Assembly: GCF_029543155.1 (NCBI RefSeq)
Contig: NZ_JARQXA010000004.1
Span: 62,001-126,000, forward strand
DNA from: Sphingomonas sp. HITSZ_GF
Lineage (GTDB): Bacteria; Pseudomonadota; Alphaproteobacteria; Sphingomonadales; Sphingomonadaceae
Direction of reading: 5' to 3'
DNA length: 64,000 nucleotides
The notes under the pieces: model-generated
What the model was told of the DNA's origin: nothing
The model's input: only the letters and a program-made list of their open reading frames with translations
Database searches by the model: none
Position numbers and translations under genes: made by a program
Shown here: positions 1 to 9,015 of the stretch, piece by piece
How the letters are laid out: each line of letters begins with the position of its first letter
How positions within the stretch are numbered: position 1 is the stretch's first letter

Positions 1-122
1 TCGGCCCATCGGCCACACTGGCGGCGCGCAACCTGCGCCTCGCGCTCGACTGGCGCCAGCGCGTGGCCGGTGAGGCGAAGCCGGGATCCGGCCTCGCGCT
101 CACGCTTGGCGCCGATTTCTGA
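1..122 (+). CDS. C-terminal fragment of a probable outer-membrane protein
   Basis: An open frame enters from the left edge and stops with TGA at 120-122, leaving about 39 residues. The last stretch, LALTLGADF, alternates hydrophobic and polar residues and ends in phenylalanine, as is usual for the last strand of outer-membrane beta-barrels recognised by BAM. The frame stops 3 bp before the convergent ATPase gene. The family cannot be decided from this fragment. The barrel assignment is inference from the C-terminal signature alone. Confidence 0.4.
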   Translation, partial: GPSATLAARNLRLALDWRQRVAGEAKPGSGLALTLGADF

Positions 123-125
123 GCG

Positions 126-1796
126 TTACTTGCCCTGGGCGCGCCAGCGGCGGATCGTGCGCTCGAGGATCTGTTCCTCGCCGCCGGTATCGCGCCACAG
201 CTCGGAGAAGAGCGGATCGTCGGACGCTGGGCGCTTGTTGTCCTCGAGCGCGTCGAACAGCAGGCGGATCGGCGTGGCGACGCCTTCGCCCACCGCGATG
301 CACTCGCGGTTCCGGAGCGCCGGGATCGAATCGAGGAAGCCGCGCGCGCCTTCGGGCATCGCCGCCTTGACGAAGGCCTGGTCGCGCTCGTTGTTGAGGC
401 GCATCGACAGGATCGTGCCACACTGGGAAAGCACGCCTTCGGCCAGGTCCGACGGGCGCTGCGTGATCAGCCCCAGCGACACGCCGTATTTACGGCCTTC
501 CTTGGCGATCCGGCTGAGGATGCGGCCGACCGAGGAGCCATCGGCGTTGCGCTCGTTGGGAACGTAGCGGTGCGCCTCTTCGCAGACGAGCAGGATCGGG
601 CGCTTGCTCTCGCCGCGCGACCAGATCGCATAGTCGAACACCATGCGGCTGAGCACCGCGACGACCACCGACGTGATCTCGCTCGGCACGCCCGACACGT
701 CGATGATCGAGATCGGCTTGCCGTCCCCCGGCAGGCGGAACACGCGCGAGAGGAAGCCGGCCATCGTGTCCGCCACCAGCATGCCCGAGAACATGAAGGC
801 GTAGCGCGGGTCGCTCTTGATCTCGTCGATCTTGGCGCGGATGCGCAGATAGGGCGCGGTGTCCGTCGCCTTGTCCATCTTGCCCATTTCGAGCTGCAGG
901 ATCTGGGTCAGGTCGCTCAGCAGATAGGGGATCGGCGCGTCGACGGTGAGCTTGCCGATCTCGGCCGCCAGCCGGTTCTTCTGCTTGGCGGCGAGGATGC
1001 ACTTGGCGAGGATGTCCGCATCCACCTGCCGGTCCGATCCGGAGGTGTTGAGGAACACTTCGCAATGCTCCTCGAAGTTCATCAGCCAGTACGGCATCTG
1101 CAGGTTCGAGACGTCGTACAGCGCGCCGGTGTTCTTGAACGCGCTGGCATATTCGCCGTGCGGATCGACCATCACGATATGGCCCTGCGGCGCCAGCTCG
1201 CAGATGCGGTGGAGGATCAGGGCGGCCGCGGTCGACTTGCCGGTACCGGTCGAGCCGAGCAGCGCGAAATGCTTGCCGAGCATCGAATCGACATAGAGCG
1301 CGGCACGAATGTCCTTGGTCGGATAGACGTTGCCGATCTCGACATGGGCGCGATCCTCGGCCGCGTAGATCTGCTTGAGGTCCGCGGTCGAGACCGGGAA
1401 TACCGGTGCGCCCGGCGTCGGATAGCGCGTCACGCCGCGGCGGAACTTGTAGAGCTTGCCGGTCAGCCGCTCCTCGTCGCCTTCGCCCAGGAAGTCGATA
1501 TAGGCGGCGATATGCTCGCCCTGGAGCTTGAGCGAGCGGACATTGGCGATCAGCCAGGTCGCGCCCACGCGCACCTTCACCTGGCTGCCGACGCCGCCGG
1601 CATTGGCGATGGTAGGGTCGCTGCTCCCGGCAAGCGCGTTCAGCGCCTCGGGGTCGATCAGCACCTGGCTCGACGAGCCGGCGATCTCCAGCACCGCGCC
1701 GATCGGTTCGACCGGCGCGCGCGAGGGCAGGCCCTCATTTGCAGAAACTGACGACGCTGCGCCTTCAAACCCGCGCCCGCCAAACTGGCCGTCCAT
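126..1796 (-). CDS. HerA-like (DUF87) ATP-binding protein
   Basis: A 556-residue ATPase of the HerA/FtsK superfamily. An N-terminal small beta-barrel-like segment (about residues 30-120, HAS-barrel position) precedes the motor domain. Walker A is GSTGTGKST at residues 181-189, a VDPHGEY motif typical of HerA follows near 210, and an acidic Walker-B-like LLVCEEAH lies near residue 405. Archaeal HerA works with the nuclease NurA in DNA end resection, and bacterial relatives also occur with SIR2 or other effectors. Here no nuclease partner is adjacent, so a stand-alone translocase is the safest description. Its specific role is unknown. Confidence 0.85.
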   Translation of the reverse strand: MDGQFGGRGFEGAASSVSANEGLPSRAPVEPIGAVLEIAGSSSQVLIDPEALNALAGSSDPTIANAGGVGSQVKVRVGATWLIANVRSLKLQGEHIAAYIDFLGEGDEERLTGKLYKFRRGVTRYPTPGAPVFPVSTADLKQIYAAEDRAHVEIGNVYPTKDIRAALYVDSMLGKHFALLGSTGTGKSTAAALILHRICELAPQGHIVMVDPHGEYASAFKNTGALYDVSNLQMPYWLMNFEEHCEVFLNTSGSDRQVDADILAKCILAAKQKNRLAAEIGKLTVDAPIPYLLSDLTQILQLEMGKMDKATDTAPYLRIRAKIDEIKSDPRYAFMFSGMLVADTMAGFLSRVFRLPGDGKPISIIDVSGVPSEITSVVVAVLSRMVFDYAIWSRGESKRPILLVCEEAHRYVPNERNADGSSVGRILSRIAKEGRKYGVSLGLITQRPSDLAEGVLSQCGTILSMRLNNERDQAFVKAAMPEGARGFLDSIPALRNRECIAVGEGVATPIRLLFDALEDNKRPASDDPLFSELWRDTGGEEQILERTIRRWRAQGK

Positions 1797-1864
1797 CGGC
1801 TGCTCCCCGTTAACGCTCCCAATTTGCCGATGGGAGGTAAATATTGGGTGAGTCCCGGAAGGTC

Positions 1865-2674
1865 TCAGAAGCGTTTCCAGATGACGCCGGCGCCCCAGCC
1901 GAACAGAATGGAGAGCGCTACGGCCACGATACCGTAGAATACCGAATAATGATCGGCCGAATAGGCGACGAAGCGCTCGAAGCCCGATTTGCGGATCTCG
2001 ATCGGGCGCACCGCGGCGGCGAGCACGCGGCCGTCGCGGATCAGGAAGGTCTCGGCGGTGAACTTGCCGATGGGCACGCGCGCCGGGATGGCGAGCCGGG
2101 CGCGGTAGAGCACGCCGTCGGTGATCTCCACCGCACCGGGCGCTTCGTAATAGAGGCCCGATCGCGCGCGCAGGTCCTCCAGCCCCTTGTCGAAGCGCGT
2201 CTGCACTTCGGGCGCGGCGCCGGAAGCGGGCGAGAGCTGGAGGCTGTCGACGCCCAGTTCGTAGATGGCGCGGGTGCGTTCATCGACGATCTTCTCGATC
2301 GGCCGGGAAGAGGCGATCGCATAGAAGCTTGGCGCCGAGCGATAGCGCATCCGCTCGGCATTCACCCAGATGCCGGCGACCTTCTCCTTCTCGCGTACCT
2401 GGATCGATTGGGTGGGACCCTTCACCACCACCACGATGTCCGCCGGCTTGGCCTCGGCCTCGGGCGCGCGACCGCTTGGATAGAGGATCGCGCCGAACAG
2501 CAGCAGCTCGGCACCGGTGAACGAATAGGCGATCTCGATGTCGCGCTGCGATACGTCGGGGACGAGCACCGGCTTCGCCTGGCCCATCAGCAGCGGGCAG
2601 AGGAGGAGCAGCGCGGTGCTCTTGCGTGCGCGGCGCTTCCGCGAAGCGGAAGCCCAGGGAAGCAATCGCCTCAC
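1865..2674 (-). CDS. TIGR02186-like membrane-anchored protein
   Basis: A 269-residue protein with an N-terminal hydrophobic signal-like segment (STALLLLCPLLM) and one C-terminal membrane helix ending in WKRF, so it is probably periplasmic and anchored at its C-terminus. The GTG start overlaps the TGA of the upstream exporter gene (GTGA), which indicates translational coupling. Pairing with a TauE/SafE exporter is the known genomic setting of the TIGR02186 family in alphaproteobacteria. The function of that family is not established. I assign it by context and general architecture, and infer that it serves as an accessory to the exporter. Confidence 0.7.
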   Translation of the reverse strand: MRRLLPWASASRKRRARKSTALLLLCPLLMGQAKPVLVPDVSQRDIEIAYSFTGAELLLFGAILYPSGRAPEAEAKPADIVVVVKGPTQSIQVREKEKVAGIWVNAERMRYRSAPSFYAIASSRPIEKIVDERTRAIYELGVDSLQLSPASGAAPEVQTRFDKGLEDLRARSGLYYEAPGAVEITDGVLYRARLAIPARVPIGKFTAETFLIRDGRVLAAAVRPIEIRKSGFERFVAYSADHYSVFYGIVAVALSILFGWGAGVIWKRF

Positions 2675-3585
2675 AGCAATTCGACCGAATAGATCTCGTC
2701 GGGCTGCCAGGCGAGGCCGAGCAGCATGCGGACGGCGACGAGCAGCACGATCACCGCGAGGATCAGCCGCAGATATTCCGCCTTCACCTTCATCGCGAAA
2801 CGCGCGCCCATCTGCGCGCCGACCACCGAGCCGAGCAGCAGCAGCGCCGCCAGCACGATGTCGACGGCCTTGGTCGTGGTGGCGTGGACCATGGTCGCGG
2901 CGGCAGTGACGAACAGGATCTGGAACAGCGAGGTGCCCACCACCACCTGCGTGCCCATGCCGAGCAGGTAGAGCATCGCCGGCACCAGGATGAAGCCGCC
3001 GCCGACGCCGAGCAGCACCGTCAGGATGCCGGTGAATATGCCGAGCAGCAGCGGGGCCAGCGGCGAGATGTAGAGCCCCGAGGCGTAGAAGCGCCACCGC
3101 AGCGGCAGCATCGCGACGAGCGGGTGGTGGCGCCTTTTGCGGGGGCGCGGCGGGCGGGCGCCGCGGGTCACGCGGATCGCCTGCACCGATTCGTGGAGCA
3201 TCAGCCCGCCGATCGAGCCGAGCATCAGCACGTAGAGGATGCCGATCACCACATCGATCTGGCCGCTTTTCTGCAGCAGCGTAAACAGTACCGCGCCGAG
3301 CAGGCTGCCGATGATGCCGCCGAAGACGAGCACCACGCCCATATGCACGTCCACCCCGCCGCGGCGGAAATGGGCGAGCACGCCCGAAACGCTCGCGCCG
3401 GTCACCTGGCTGGCCGCCGATGCGGCGGCGACGGTGGGCGGAATGCCGTAGAAGATCAGCAGCGGCGTGGTGAGGAAGCCTCCGCCCACGCCGAACATGC
3501 CCGAAAGCAGCCCGACGCCGAAGCCGAGCGCCACGATGACGAGCGCGTTGACCGACAGGTTGGCGATCGGGAGGTAGAGATCCAT
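2671..3585 (-). CDS. TauE/SafE family sulfite/anion exporter
   Basis: A 304-residue polytopic inner-membrane protein. The first repeat contains GLLSGMFGVGGGFLTTP and the second contains VLLGVGGGFILVPAML. This duplicated glycine-rich hairpin is diagnostic of TauE/SafE (DUF81) permeases, which export sulfite or organosulfonates. A basic cytoplasmic loop (PPRPRKRRHH) separates the halves. I chose the ATG at 3583-3585 (MDLYLPIAN) because upstream in-frame sequence back to 3711 has no membrane-protein character and runs into the intergenic repeat. It is coupled to the TIGR02186-like gene downstream. The substrate cannot be told from sequence. Confidence 0.88.
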   Translation of the reverse strand: MDLYLPIANLSVNALVIVALGFGVGLLSGMFGVGGGFLTTPLLIFYGIPPTVAAASAASQVTGASVSGVLAHFRRGGVDVHMGVVLVFGGIIGSLLGAVLFTLLQKSGQIDVVIGILYVLMLGSIGGLMLHESVQAIRVTRGARPPRPRKRRHHPLVAMLPLRWRFYASGLYISPLAPLLLGIFTGILTVLLGVGGGFILVPAMLYLLGMGTQVVVGTSLFQILFVTAAATMVHATTTKAVDIVLAALLLLGSVVGAQMGARFAMKVKAEYLRLILAVIVLLVAVRMLLGLAWQPDEIYSVELL

Positions 3586-3680
3586 CTTGCCGCAGCGATA
3601 CCGCGTTTGCGGTGCAGTGCAAAAGCCCCTGTCCGGTTCGCGGCGCGCCGGCCTCCTCAGGCTGGGGCCGCTCCCTGGCG

Positions 3681-3830
3681 CTGTAGGAAAGATAGGAAAA
3701 GCCTCGCGCAAGAATATTGCGGGATGCCGCGCGCTGCCCCGAATTGACTCAAGCCGGGCGCCGCGAAAATCGGCCCTTGGCGTGTACTTCGCGTACTTTG
3801 ACGCGTTGCCGGGTGGCGCACTGTAGGAAG
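3681..3830 (+). repeat. 150-bp dispersed element, copy A
   Basis: This 150-bp block aligns without gaps to the reverse complement of 11151-11300, at about 82% identity (my hand count, 123 of 150). Ends are best conserved: TGTAGGAAAGATAGGAAAA at one side and GTAGGAAG at the other. An invariant 30-bp core at 3761-3790 contains CGAAAATCGGCC and GGCGTGTACTTC, followed by a 9-bp-period direct repeat of GTACTT. It lies 35 bp past the stop of the M23 peptidase gene, with the CTTCCTAC end towards that stop, as in copy B. Open frames run through it but diverge at the amino-acid level and lack a shared start codon, so it is probably not coding. Confidence 0.8.
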
Positions 3831-3865
3831 GCGATGTTCGGCACGCCGGGCATGCCGAACCGCGC

Positions 3866-5341
3866 TTAGTCGTCGGCGTCCTTCACCGCGCCATGGCCCA
3901 CGGGCACGGCGAGCAGCCGGCTGATCTGCGCCTTGAACTCGCCGAGGTCGCCTCCGGTGAGCTGCTGGGTGCTGGCGAAGGAAACCGAGCGCGGGTTCAC
4001 CGGCACGCCGTTCCTGTAGAGCTCGTAGTGGAGGTGCGGGCCGGTCGACAGGCCTTCATTGCCCACGGCGCCGATCCGCTGGCCACGGCGCACGCGCTCG
4101 CCGTTGCGGACATAGATCCGGCTGAGATGCGCATAGCCGGTTCCGTAGGTCGCGTTGTGGACGACGCGGATCAGGCTGCCATAGCCGGAGGCGCGCCCGG
4201 CGAACTTGACCACGCCGTCGCTGGCGGCGAACACCGGCGAGCCCCAGGGCGCGGCGATGTCGATGCCCTTGTGCATCCGGGTATAGCCGAGGATCGGATG
4301 GCGGCGCATGCCGAAGTTCGACGAGATGCGGCCATTGGCCGGCATCGCCATCGCGCCGGTGGTGCTGCCGCGGCCGAGACCGTCGAACCAGGTCGTCTTG
4401 CCGCCCTGCTCGAAGGGGGCGAGCTGCAGCTTGTTCGCACAGCCGCTGACACCCGCATACATCAGGTTGCCCAGCTGCACTTCGCCGGTTTCGGCGCGTG
4501 CCTGGCCCAGGATGATGTCGAACTTGCAGCCGGAATCGAGCCGCGAAACCGGAATGCGCGTCGCGAGCGTGCGGATATAGCTCTCGACGGCCTTGGCCGG
4601 CGCGCCGGCGGCGCGGGCCGAGCGATAGAGCGACGCGCCGATCGTGCCCTGGATGCGCAGCGGGGTGCGGTCGATCGCGATCGGGATCTGCTTGAGGCTG
4701 AGCGCGCCGCCATTGCGGGCGACTTCGAGCTTCAGGTCGAAGCGCGCGCGCATCTCGAGCTTCTCGAGCGGGCGGGGCTGCGATTTGTCGGTGCGGCGGC
4801 CCAGCGTATAGTCGAGCAGCGTGCCGGGCTGGAGGCCGTCGCTGGCCACGGCCTTGGTGACGAGCTGCTCGACCAGGTTGGCGTCGGTCTTGCCCATGCC
4901 CGAACGGAGCAGCGAGCCGAGCAGCGAGCCGGTATATTTGGTGCTGCCCTCGAGGATCGGTCGCTCGGGCGTGTCGGTCAGCGGGGTGACCAGATTGGTC
5001 GCCGCAACCTGCACGCCGGTGGCCGAGCCCATGCCGATCGGCTTGATCGCCTGGGCCTGGGTCGCATCCCATTCGGCGCCGGAAAGCGGCGCGGGGACCG
5101 AACCGTAGATCGGGTTCTCGAAACCGGGGGCGAGCAGCAGCGCGGCGGTGATCAGGCCGACACAGGTCGCGGCGCCGCGATACCAGGTCAGCGAGCCGAT
5201 GCGCGAGCCGAGATCGGGGGCGAATTCGAAGTCGGCGAAGCGCTCGGCCAGGCGCGCCGCGAACCCATGCGGAGGCACACCGGCGCGCGCAGATGCAGCG
5301 CCGCCGCTCAGGCCTTCTCCATGGTCACTACGCAAATACAA
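3866..5341 (-). CDS. M23 family metallopeptidase (LytM domain)
   Basis: A 491-residue envelope protein with one N-terminal membrane segment (CVGLITAALLLAPGF), a long periplasmic region and a C-terminal LytM/peptidase M23 domain. Zinc ligands are visible: HKGID (H357, D361) and HLHYE (H436, H438). Such enzymes cleave peptidoglycan cross-bridges or cross-links; some are inactive regulators, but all ligands are present here. I use the TTG at 5339-5341 because a GGGGGG ribosome-binding stretch lies about 8 bp upstream, no in-frame ATG exists before the membrane helix, and sequence further upstream is non-coding in character. A CtrA-like box (5422-5436) sits in the promoter region. Confidence 0.85.
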   Translation of the reverse strand: MYLRSDHGEGLSGGAASARAGVPPHGFAARLAERFADFEFAPDLGSRIGSLTWYRGAATCVGLITAALLLAPGFENPIYGSVPAPLSGAEWDATQAQAIKPIGMGSATGVQVAATNLVTPLTDTPERPILEGSTKYTGSLLGSLLRSGMGKTDANLVEQLVTKAVASDGLQPGTLLDYTLGRRTDKSQPRPLEKLEMRARFDLKLEVARNGGALSLKQIPIAIDRTPLRIQGTIGASLYRSARAAGAPAKAVESYIRTLATRIPVSRLDSGCKFDIILGQARAETGEVQLGNLMYAGVSGCANKLQLAPFEQGGKTTWFDGLGRGSTTGAMAMPANGRISSNFGMRRHPILGYTRMHKGIDIAAPWGSPVFAASDGVVKFAGRASGYGSLIRVVHNATYGTGYAHLSRIYVRNGERVRRGQRIGAVGNEGLSTGPHLHYELYRNGVPVNPRSVSFASTQQLTGGDLGEFKAQISRLLAVPVGHGAVKDADD

Positions 5342-5421
5342 GGCGCAACGCCCCCCAAAAGGTCGTCGATAACGTGCCGTAAACCCCCGGCTACAGGGCA
5401 GATCACTGTGCAAGGCAGGAC

Positions 5422-5436
5422 TTAAAGTCAAATTAA
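5422..5436. promoter_or_regulatory. CtrA-type box TTAA-N7-TTAA
   Basis: TTAAAGTCAAATTAA matches the full-length CtrA consensus TTAA-N7-TTAA exactly. It sits in the 253-bp divergent region, 81 bp from the M23 peptidase start and 159 bp from the helicase start. CtrA is the cell-cycle/envelope response regulator of alphaproteobacteria. The match is seen directly; its use is inference. Confidence 0.5.
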
Positions 5437-5594
5437 GCACCCGGTTCAGGGCCGACTCGTGCGGCGAGTTGTGGCACGTCGCAGATGAAGCGAAGCTTTC
5501 ACCATAATTGGCAGTGTTTCCAACATGGTTAAGCCGAAAGGCCAACCCGGGGGAGTTGCTTAAGGGGCGACTCGGAACGATCTTGGGAGCCGCA

Positions 5595-8072
5595 ATGAGT
5601 CGTTTCGCGCGTTCCGAGATCACCGCGGTGCTGGGTCCCACCAACACTGGCAAGACGCACCTGGCAGTGGAGCGGATGGCAGGTCATGCCAGCGGCATGA
5701 TCGGCTTTCCGCTGCGCCTGCTGGCGCGCGAGGTCTATGATCGCGTCGTCCGGATGAAGGGCAGCGACGCCGAAGTGGCGCTGATCACCGGCGAGGAGAA
5801 GATCCTGCCGCCCAAGGCGCGCTGGTTCCTGTGCACGGCGGAATCGATGCCGCTCGAGCGCGAGGTGGCGTTCGTCGGACTGGACGAGGCGCAGCTCGGC
5901 GCCGATCCCGAGCGCGGCCATGTCTTCACCGATCGGCTGCTGCGCGCGCGCGGCCGCGAGGAGACGATGATCCTCGGCTCGGACAGCCTGAAGCCAATGC
6001 TCAAGGCGCTGGTGCCCGAAGCGGAAGTCATCGGCCGACCGCGCTTTTCGACGCTCAGCTATGCCGGGGCCAAGAAGCTGTCGCGGCTCCCGAGGCGCTC
6101 CGCGATCGTCGCGTTCAGCGCCGAGGAAGTCTATGCGGTGGCCGAAGCCCTTCGACGGCTCCGCGGCGGCGCGGCGGTGGTGATGGGCGCGCTGTCGCCC
6201 CGCACCCGCAACGCCCAGGTCGCGATGTTCCAGGCCGGCGAGGTCGATTATCTCGTCGCCACCGATGCGATCGGCATGGGGCTCAACATGGACGTCCACC
6301 ATGTCGCCTTCGCCTCGCTCAACAAGTTCGACGGCCGCCGCCAGCGCCGGCTGACGGTGGCGGAGATGGCGCAGATCGCCGGGCGTGCCGGGCGCCACCA
6401 GAAGGACGGCAGCTTCGGCGCGCTGCACGAGGAAGGGCCCAACGCCTTCACGCCGGAGGAAGTGCTGGCGATCGAGGCGCACCGGGTTCCGCCGCTTGAA
6501 AAGCTCTACTGGCGCGAAGGCGAGCCCGATTTCTCCAGCATCGGCGACCTGATCGGCAGCCTTGAGGCGAAGCCGAACAGCGAAGTGCTGCGCGCCGCGC
6601 CCGAGGCGATCGACCTGTCGGTGCTCAAGCGGCTGTCCGAAGAGGATTGGGTGCGCGATCGGGTGCGCTCGCCGGCGATGGTCAAGCGGCTCTGGGCCGC
6701 CTGCGGCCTGCCCGATTTCCGCAAGCTCGGGGCCGAGCCGCACAGCCGCTTCGTCGGGCGCCTGTTCGGCCATCTCTCCGAGGGGCGCGGCCATGTGCCG
6801 CACCAGTGGTTCGCCGACGAGATCGCCCGGCTCGACAATATGGGCGGCGATGTCGAGACACTCGCCGGGCGTATCGCCGCAGCGCGCAGCTGGGCCTATA
6901 TCGCGCACCGCGCCGACTGGCTGGAAGATCCGATCCACTGGGCCGAGCGCACCCGGGCGATCGAGGAGAAGCTGTCCGATGCGCTCCATGCCAGCCTTAC
7001 CCAGCGATTCGTCGACAAGCGCACCACCGTGCTGCTCCGCCAGATCGGCGCCGACGCCTCGAACCTGCCGGTGACGATAGGGCCGGAAGGCGAAGTGAGC
7101 GTCGAGGAGCATCCGCTCGGCACGCTCACCGGCTTCCGCTTCACCGTGGCACCGGAGGCACGGGCGGCCGACAAGCGCATGCTGCTCGCGGCGGCGGAGA
7201 AAAGGCTGGGCGGAGAGTACAGGAAGCGCGGCGCGGCGTTGGCCGAAGCGGAAGATGCAGCGATCTCGCTCGCCGGCGCGGCGCTCGCATGGCGCGGCGT
7301 GACGGTGGCGACGCTGGAGCCAGGGCCCAATATCGCCCGCCCGCGTATCCGGCTCGATCGTTCGCTCGATGTCCTCGACCCCGCCGCCAAGGCTGCCGTG
7401 CAGGCCCGGCTCGATCGCTGGTTCGCCGATCAGATCGGCACGCGCCTGACCGTGCTCGGCAAGCTCGACGAAGCGACGCGCGATCCGGAGGCAGGCTCGC
7501 CGCTGCGGGCGTTGGCCAGTGCGCTGCTCGAGGCCGGCGGCCTGCTGCCGCGCCGCGCTGCCGCCAATCTGGTCGAGGCGCTCGATCTAGAGGCGCGCAA
7601 GCGACTGCGCCGGATCGGCGTGACGATCGGCACGCTCGACCTGTTCGCACCGGCGCTGCTCAAGCCGGCTGCGGCGCGCTGGCGGCGCGAGCTGATGGGG
7701 CTGGCCGCGGTGCCGCGCGAAGGCGCCACGGTGCTGCCGCGCAGCGCGCCCGGCGCCGACCTCGCTTATGGCTATCGCCCGCTGGGTGCCCAGGCCGTGC
7801 GCGTCGACCTGGTCGAGCGGATCGCGCGCGCCGCGCATGACAGCCGGCAGGGTCGCAGGCCCTTCGCACCCGATCCTGCGCTTGCCACGTCGATGGGGCT
7901 CACGCCGGAGACGCTGGCGCGGCTTATGGCGCAGCTCGGCTTTCGCACCGCGCGCGGCGCCGAGGGTGAGGCGCAGCGCTGGATCTGGCAGGGGCTGGTC
8001 GCGCCGCCCAAGCCCAAGGCGCCGCCGCGGGACAACGCCTTCGCGGCACTGGCGGAATTGAAGCATGGCTGA
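5595..8072 (+). CDS. SUV3-like DEAD/DEAH-box helicase
   Basis: An 825-residue superfamily 2 helicase. Motif I is GPTNTGKT (residues 14-21), motif II is DEAQ (97-100), and motif VI is QIAGRAGRH with ATDAIGMGLNM just before it. The order and spelling match the mitochondrial SUV3 group and its alphaproteobacterial relatives, which unwind RNA or RNA/DNA duplexes, so a role in RNA turnover is likely but inferred. A longer open frame begins at a TTG at 5508; I prefer ATG 5595 because GGGAG lies 7 bp upstream and motif I then sits close to the N-terminus as in relatives. It overlaps the S4 gene by 8 bp. Confidence 0.85.
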   Translation: MSRFARSEITAVLGPTNTGKTHLAVERMAGHASGMIGFPLRLLAREVYDRVVRMKGSDAEVALITGEEKILPPKARWFLCTAESMPLEREVAFVGLDEAQLGADPERGHVFTDRLLRARGREETMILGSDSLKPMLKALVPEAEVIGRPRFSTLSYAGAKKLSRLPRRSAIVAFSAEEVYAVAEALRRLRGGAAVVMGALSPRTRNAQVAMFQAGEVDYLVATDAIGMGLNMDVHHVAFASLNKFDGRRQRRLTVAEMAQIAGRAGRHQKDGSFGALHEEGPNAFTPEEVLAIEAHRVPPLEKLYWREGEPDFSSIGDLIGSLEAKPNSEVLRAAPEAIDLSVLKRLSEEDWVRDRVRSPAMVKRLWAACGLPDFRKLGAEPHSRFVGRLFGHLSEGRGHVPHQWFADEIARLDNMGGDVETLAGRIAAARSWAYIAHRADWLEDPIHWAERTRAIEEKLSDALHASLTQRFVDKRTTVLLRQIGADASNLPVTIGPEGEVSVEEHPLGTLTGFRFTVAPEARAADKRMLLAAAEKRLGGEYRKRGAALAEAEDAAISLAGAALAWRGVTVATLEPGPNIARPRIRLDRSLDVLDPAAKAAVQARLDRWFADQIGTRLTVLGKLDEATRDPEAGSPLRALASALLEAGGLLPRRAAANLVEALDLEARKRLRRIGVTIGTLDLFAPALLKPAAARWRRELMGLAAVPREGATVLPRSAPGADLAYGYRPLGAQAVRVDLVERIARAAHDSRQGRRPFAPDPALATSMGLTPETLARLMAQLGFRTARGAEGEAQRWIWQGLVAPPKPKAPPRDNAFAALAELKHG

Positions 8073-8370
8073 GCCCGGCGCCACGATGCGGGTCGACCGC
8101 TTCCTCTGGTGGTCGCGCCTTGCCGGCACGCGATCGGCTGCGCAGGCGATCGCCGAGAAGGGCACGCTGCGCATCGACGGACGCCGGATCGAGCGCAGCT
8201 CGGCGGCGGTGCGGGTGGGCTGCGTTCTCGCCTTTCCGCTCTACGGCAAGGTGCGGGTGGTGCGGATCGAGCAGTTGCCGACGCGCCGAGGCCCGCCGGC
8301 GGAAGGGCGCGCCTGCTATCAGGACCTTAGCGTCACTGCGAACGTCTCGCAGGAAGCGCCTATTGATTGA
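8065..8370 (+). CDS. S4-domain RNA-binding protein (HslR/Hsp15-like)
   Basis: A 101-residue protein. Residues about 10-55 form an S4 RNA-binding fold with [14 protein letters not shown] and [10 protein letters not shown], the same spelling as Hsp15 (HslR), which binds free 50S subunits carrying nascent chains. The ATG lies inside the end of the helicase gene, so the two are translationally coupled, which supports a shared RNA-related role. The C-terminal basic extension of Hsp15 is short here. Function is assigned by family. Confidence 0.8.
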   Translation: MAEPGATMRVDRFLWWSRLAGTRSAAQAIAEKGTLRIDGRRIERSSAAVRVGCVLAFPLYGKVRVVRIEQLPTRRGPPAEGRACYQDLSVTANVSQEAPID

Positions 8371-8429
8371 CGCAGCGAAACCACAGGCATAGCAGGACCC
8401 GCAGATTTCCGTTCCAAGGGGCCGTTTCC

Positions 8430-8768
8430 ATGACCTATGTCGTCACCGACAATTGCATCCGGTGCAAGTACATGGATTGTGTCGAGGTGTGTCCGGTCGA
8501 TTGCTTCTACGAGGGCGAGAACATGCTCGTCATCAATCCGAACGAGTGCATCGATTGCGGCGTTTGCGAGCCGGAATGCCCGGCCGAGGCGATCCTGCCC
8601 GATACCGAGAACGGCCTGGAAAAGTGGCTGGAGCTCAACCGCACCTATTCCGAGTCCTGGCCCAACATCACCCAGAAGGGCGACGTGCCCGCCGATGCGG
8701 ACGCGATGAAGGATGTGCCGAACAAGCTCGAGCAATATTTCTCGCAGGAGCCGGGATCGGGCAGCTAA
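8430..8768 (+). CDS. fdxA: 7Fe ferredoxin FdxA
   Basis: A 112-residue ferredoxin. The first cluster region [17 protein letters not shown] and the second [12 protein letters not shown] give the cysteine spacing of [3Fe-4S][4Fe-4S] FdxA proteins, followed by the usual acidic C-terminal tail. It is a soluble electron carrier. Start ATG 8430 has AAGGGG about 9 bp upstream. An in-frame upstream start at 8367 would add a basic stretch absent from the family. It lies 59 bp after the S4 gene and 247 bp before carD. Confidence 0.93.
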   Translation: MTYVVTDNCIRCKYMDCVEVCPVDCFYEGENMLVINPNECIDCGVCEPECPAEAILPDTENGLEKWLELNRTYSESWPNITQKGDVPADADAMKDVPNKLEQYFSQEPGSGS

Positions 8769-9015
8769 GCTTACCCGATTTGGCGGCCAGGGCCGCAAAA
8801 TCCACAGAATCCCGCGAGAAACTGCATTTTTGCGCAGACAAACGGTGTCGTTTGGCTGGTAATTTTATTGCAAGCGTGTTAAATGGGGCGCGACGGAGGA
8901 AGACTCACCTCCGCCCGGAGAAGCAAAGAGAAGTCGCCCCGACCAGCCCGCCCTGCATCCGCCGGGGTGGACGCCGAGCCCGTCGGGGCCGGTTATCACG
9001 AAAGGTTCCTCGCAC
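8769..9015 (+). promoter_or_regulatory. Leader/promoter region of carD
   Basis: This 247-bp gap is AT-rich around 8845-8885 (an ATTTTATTGC stretch and TTAAAT), unlike its surroundings, and likely contains the carD promoter; I cannot fix the hexamers. A small hairpin GCGGC-CAGG-GCCGC follows the fdxA stop, and GGAGG/CCTCC with the flanking GGGGCG...CGCCCC can form a stem-loop in the second half. No open frame of note was seen. Confidence 0.35.

Noticed and set aside
126..1796. HerA-like ATPase as part of a defence island.
   Set aside because: No NurA, SIR2, nuclease or other defence gene adjoins it; neighbours are an exporter and an outer-membrane protein fragment.
1865..3622. A 585-codon minus-strand open frame covering the exporter and the TIGR02186-like gene.
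   Set aside because: Its first half is an arginine/alanine-rich shadow of the exporter frame; only the part from GTG 2674 reads as protein. Long shadow frames are common at this GC content.
8769..9015. A known riboswitch in the long carD leader.
   Set aside because: Stem-loops can be drawn, but I recognise no known aptamer core.
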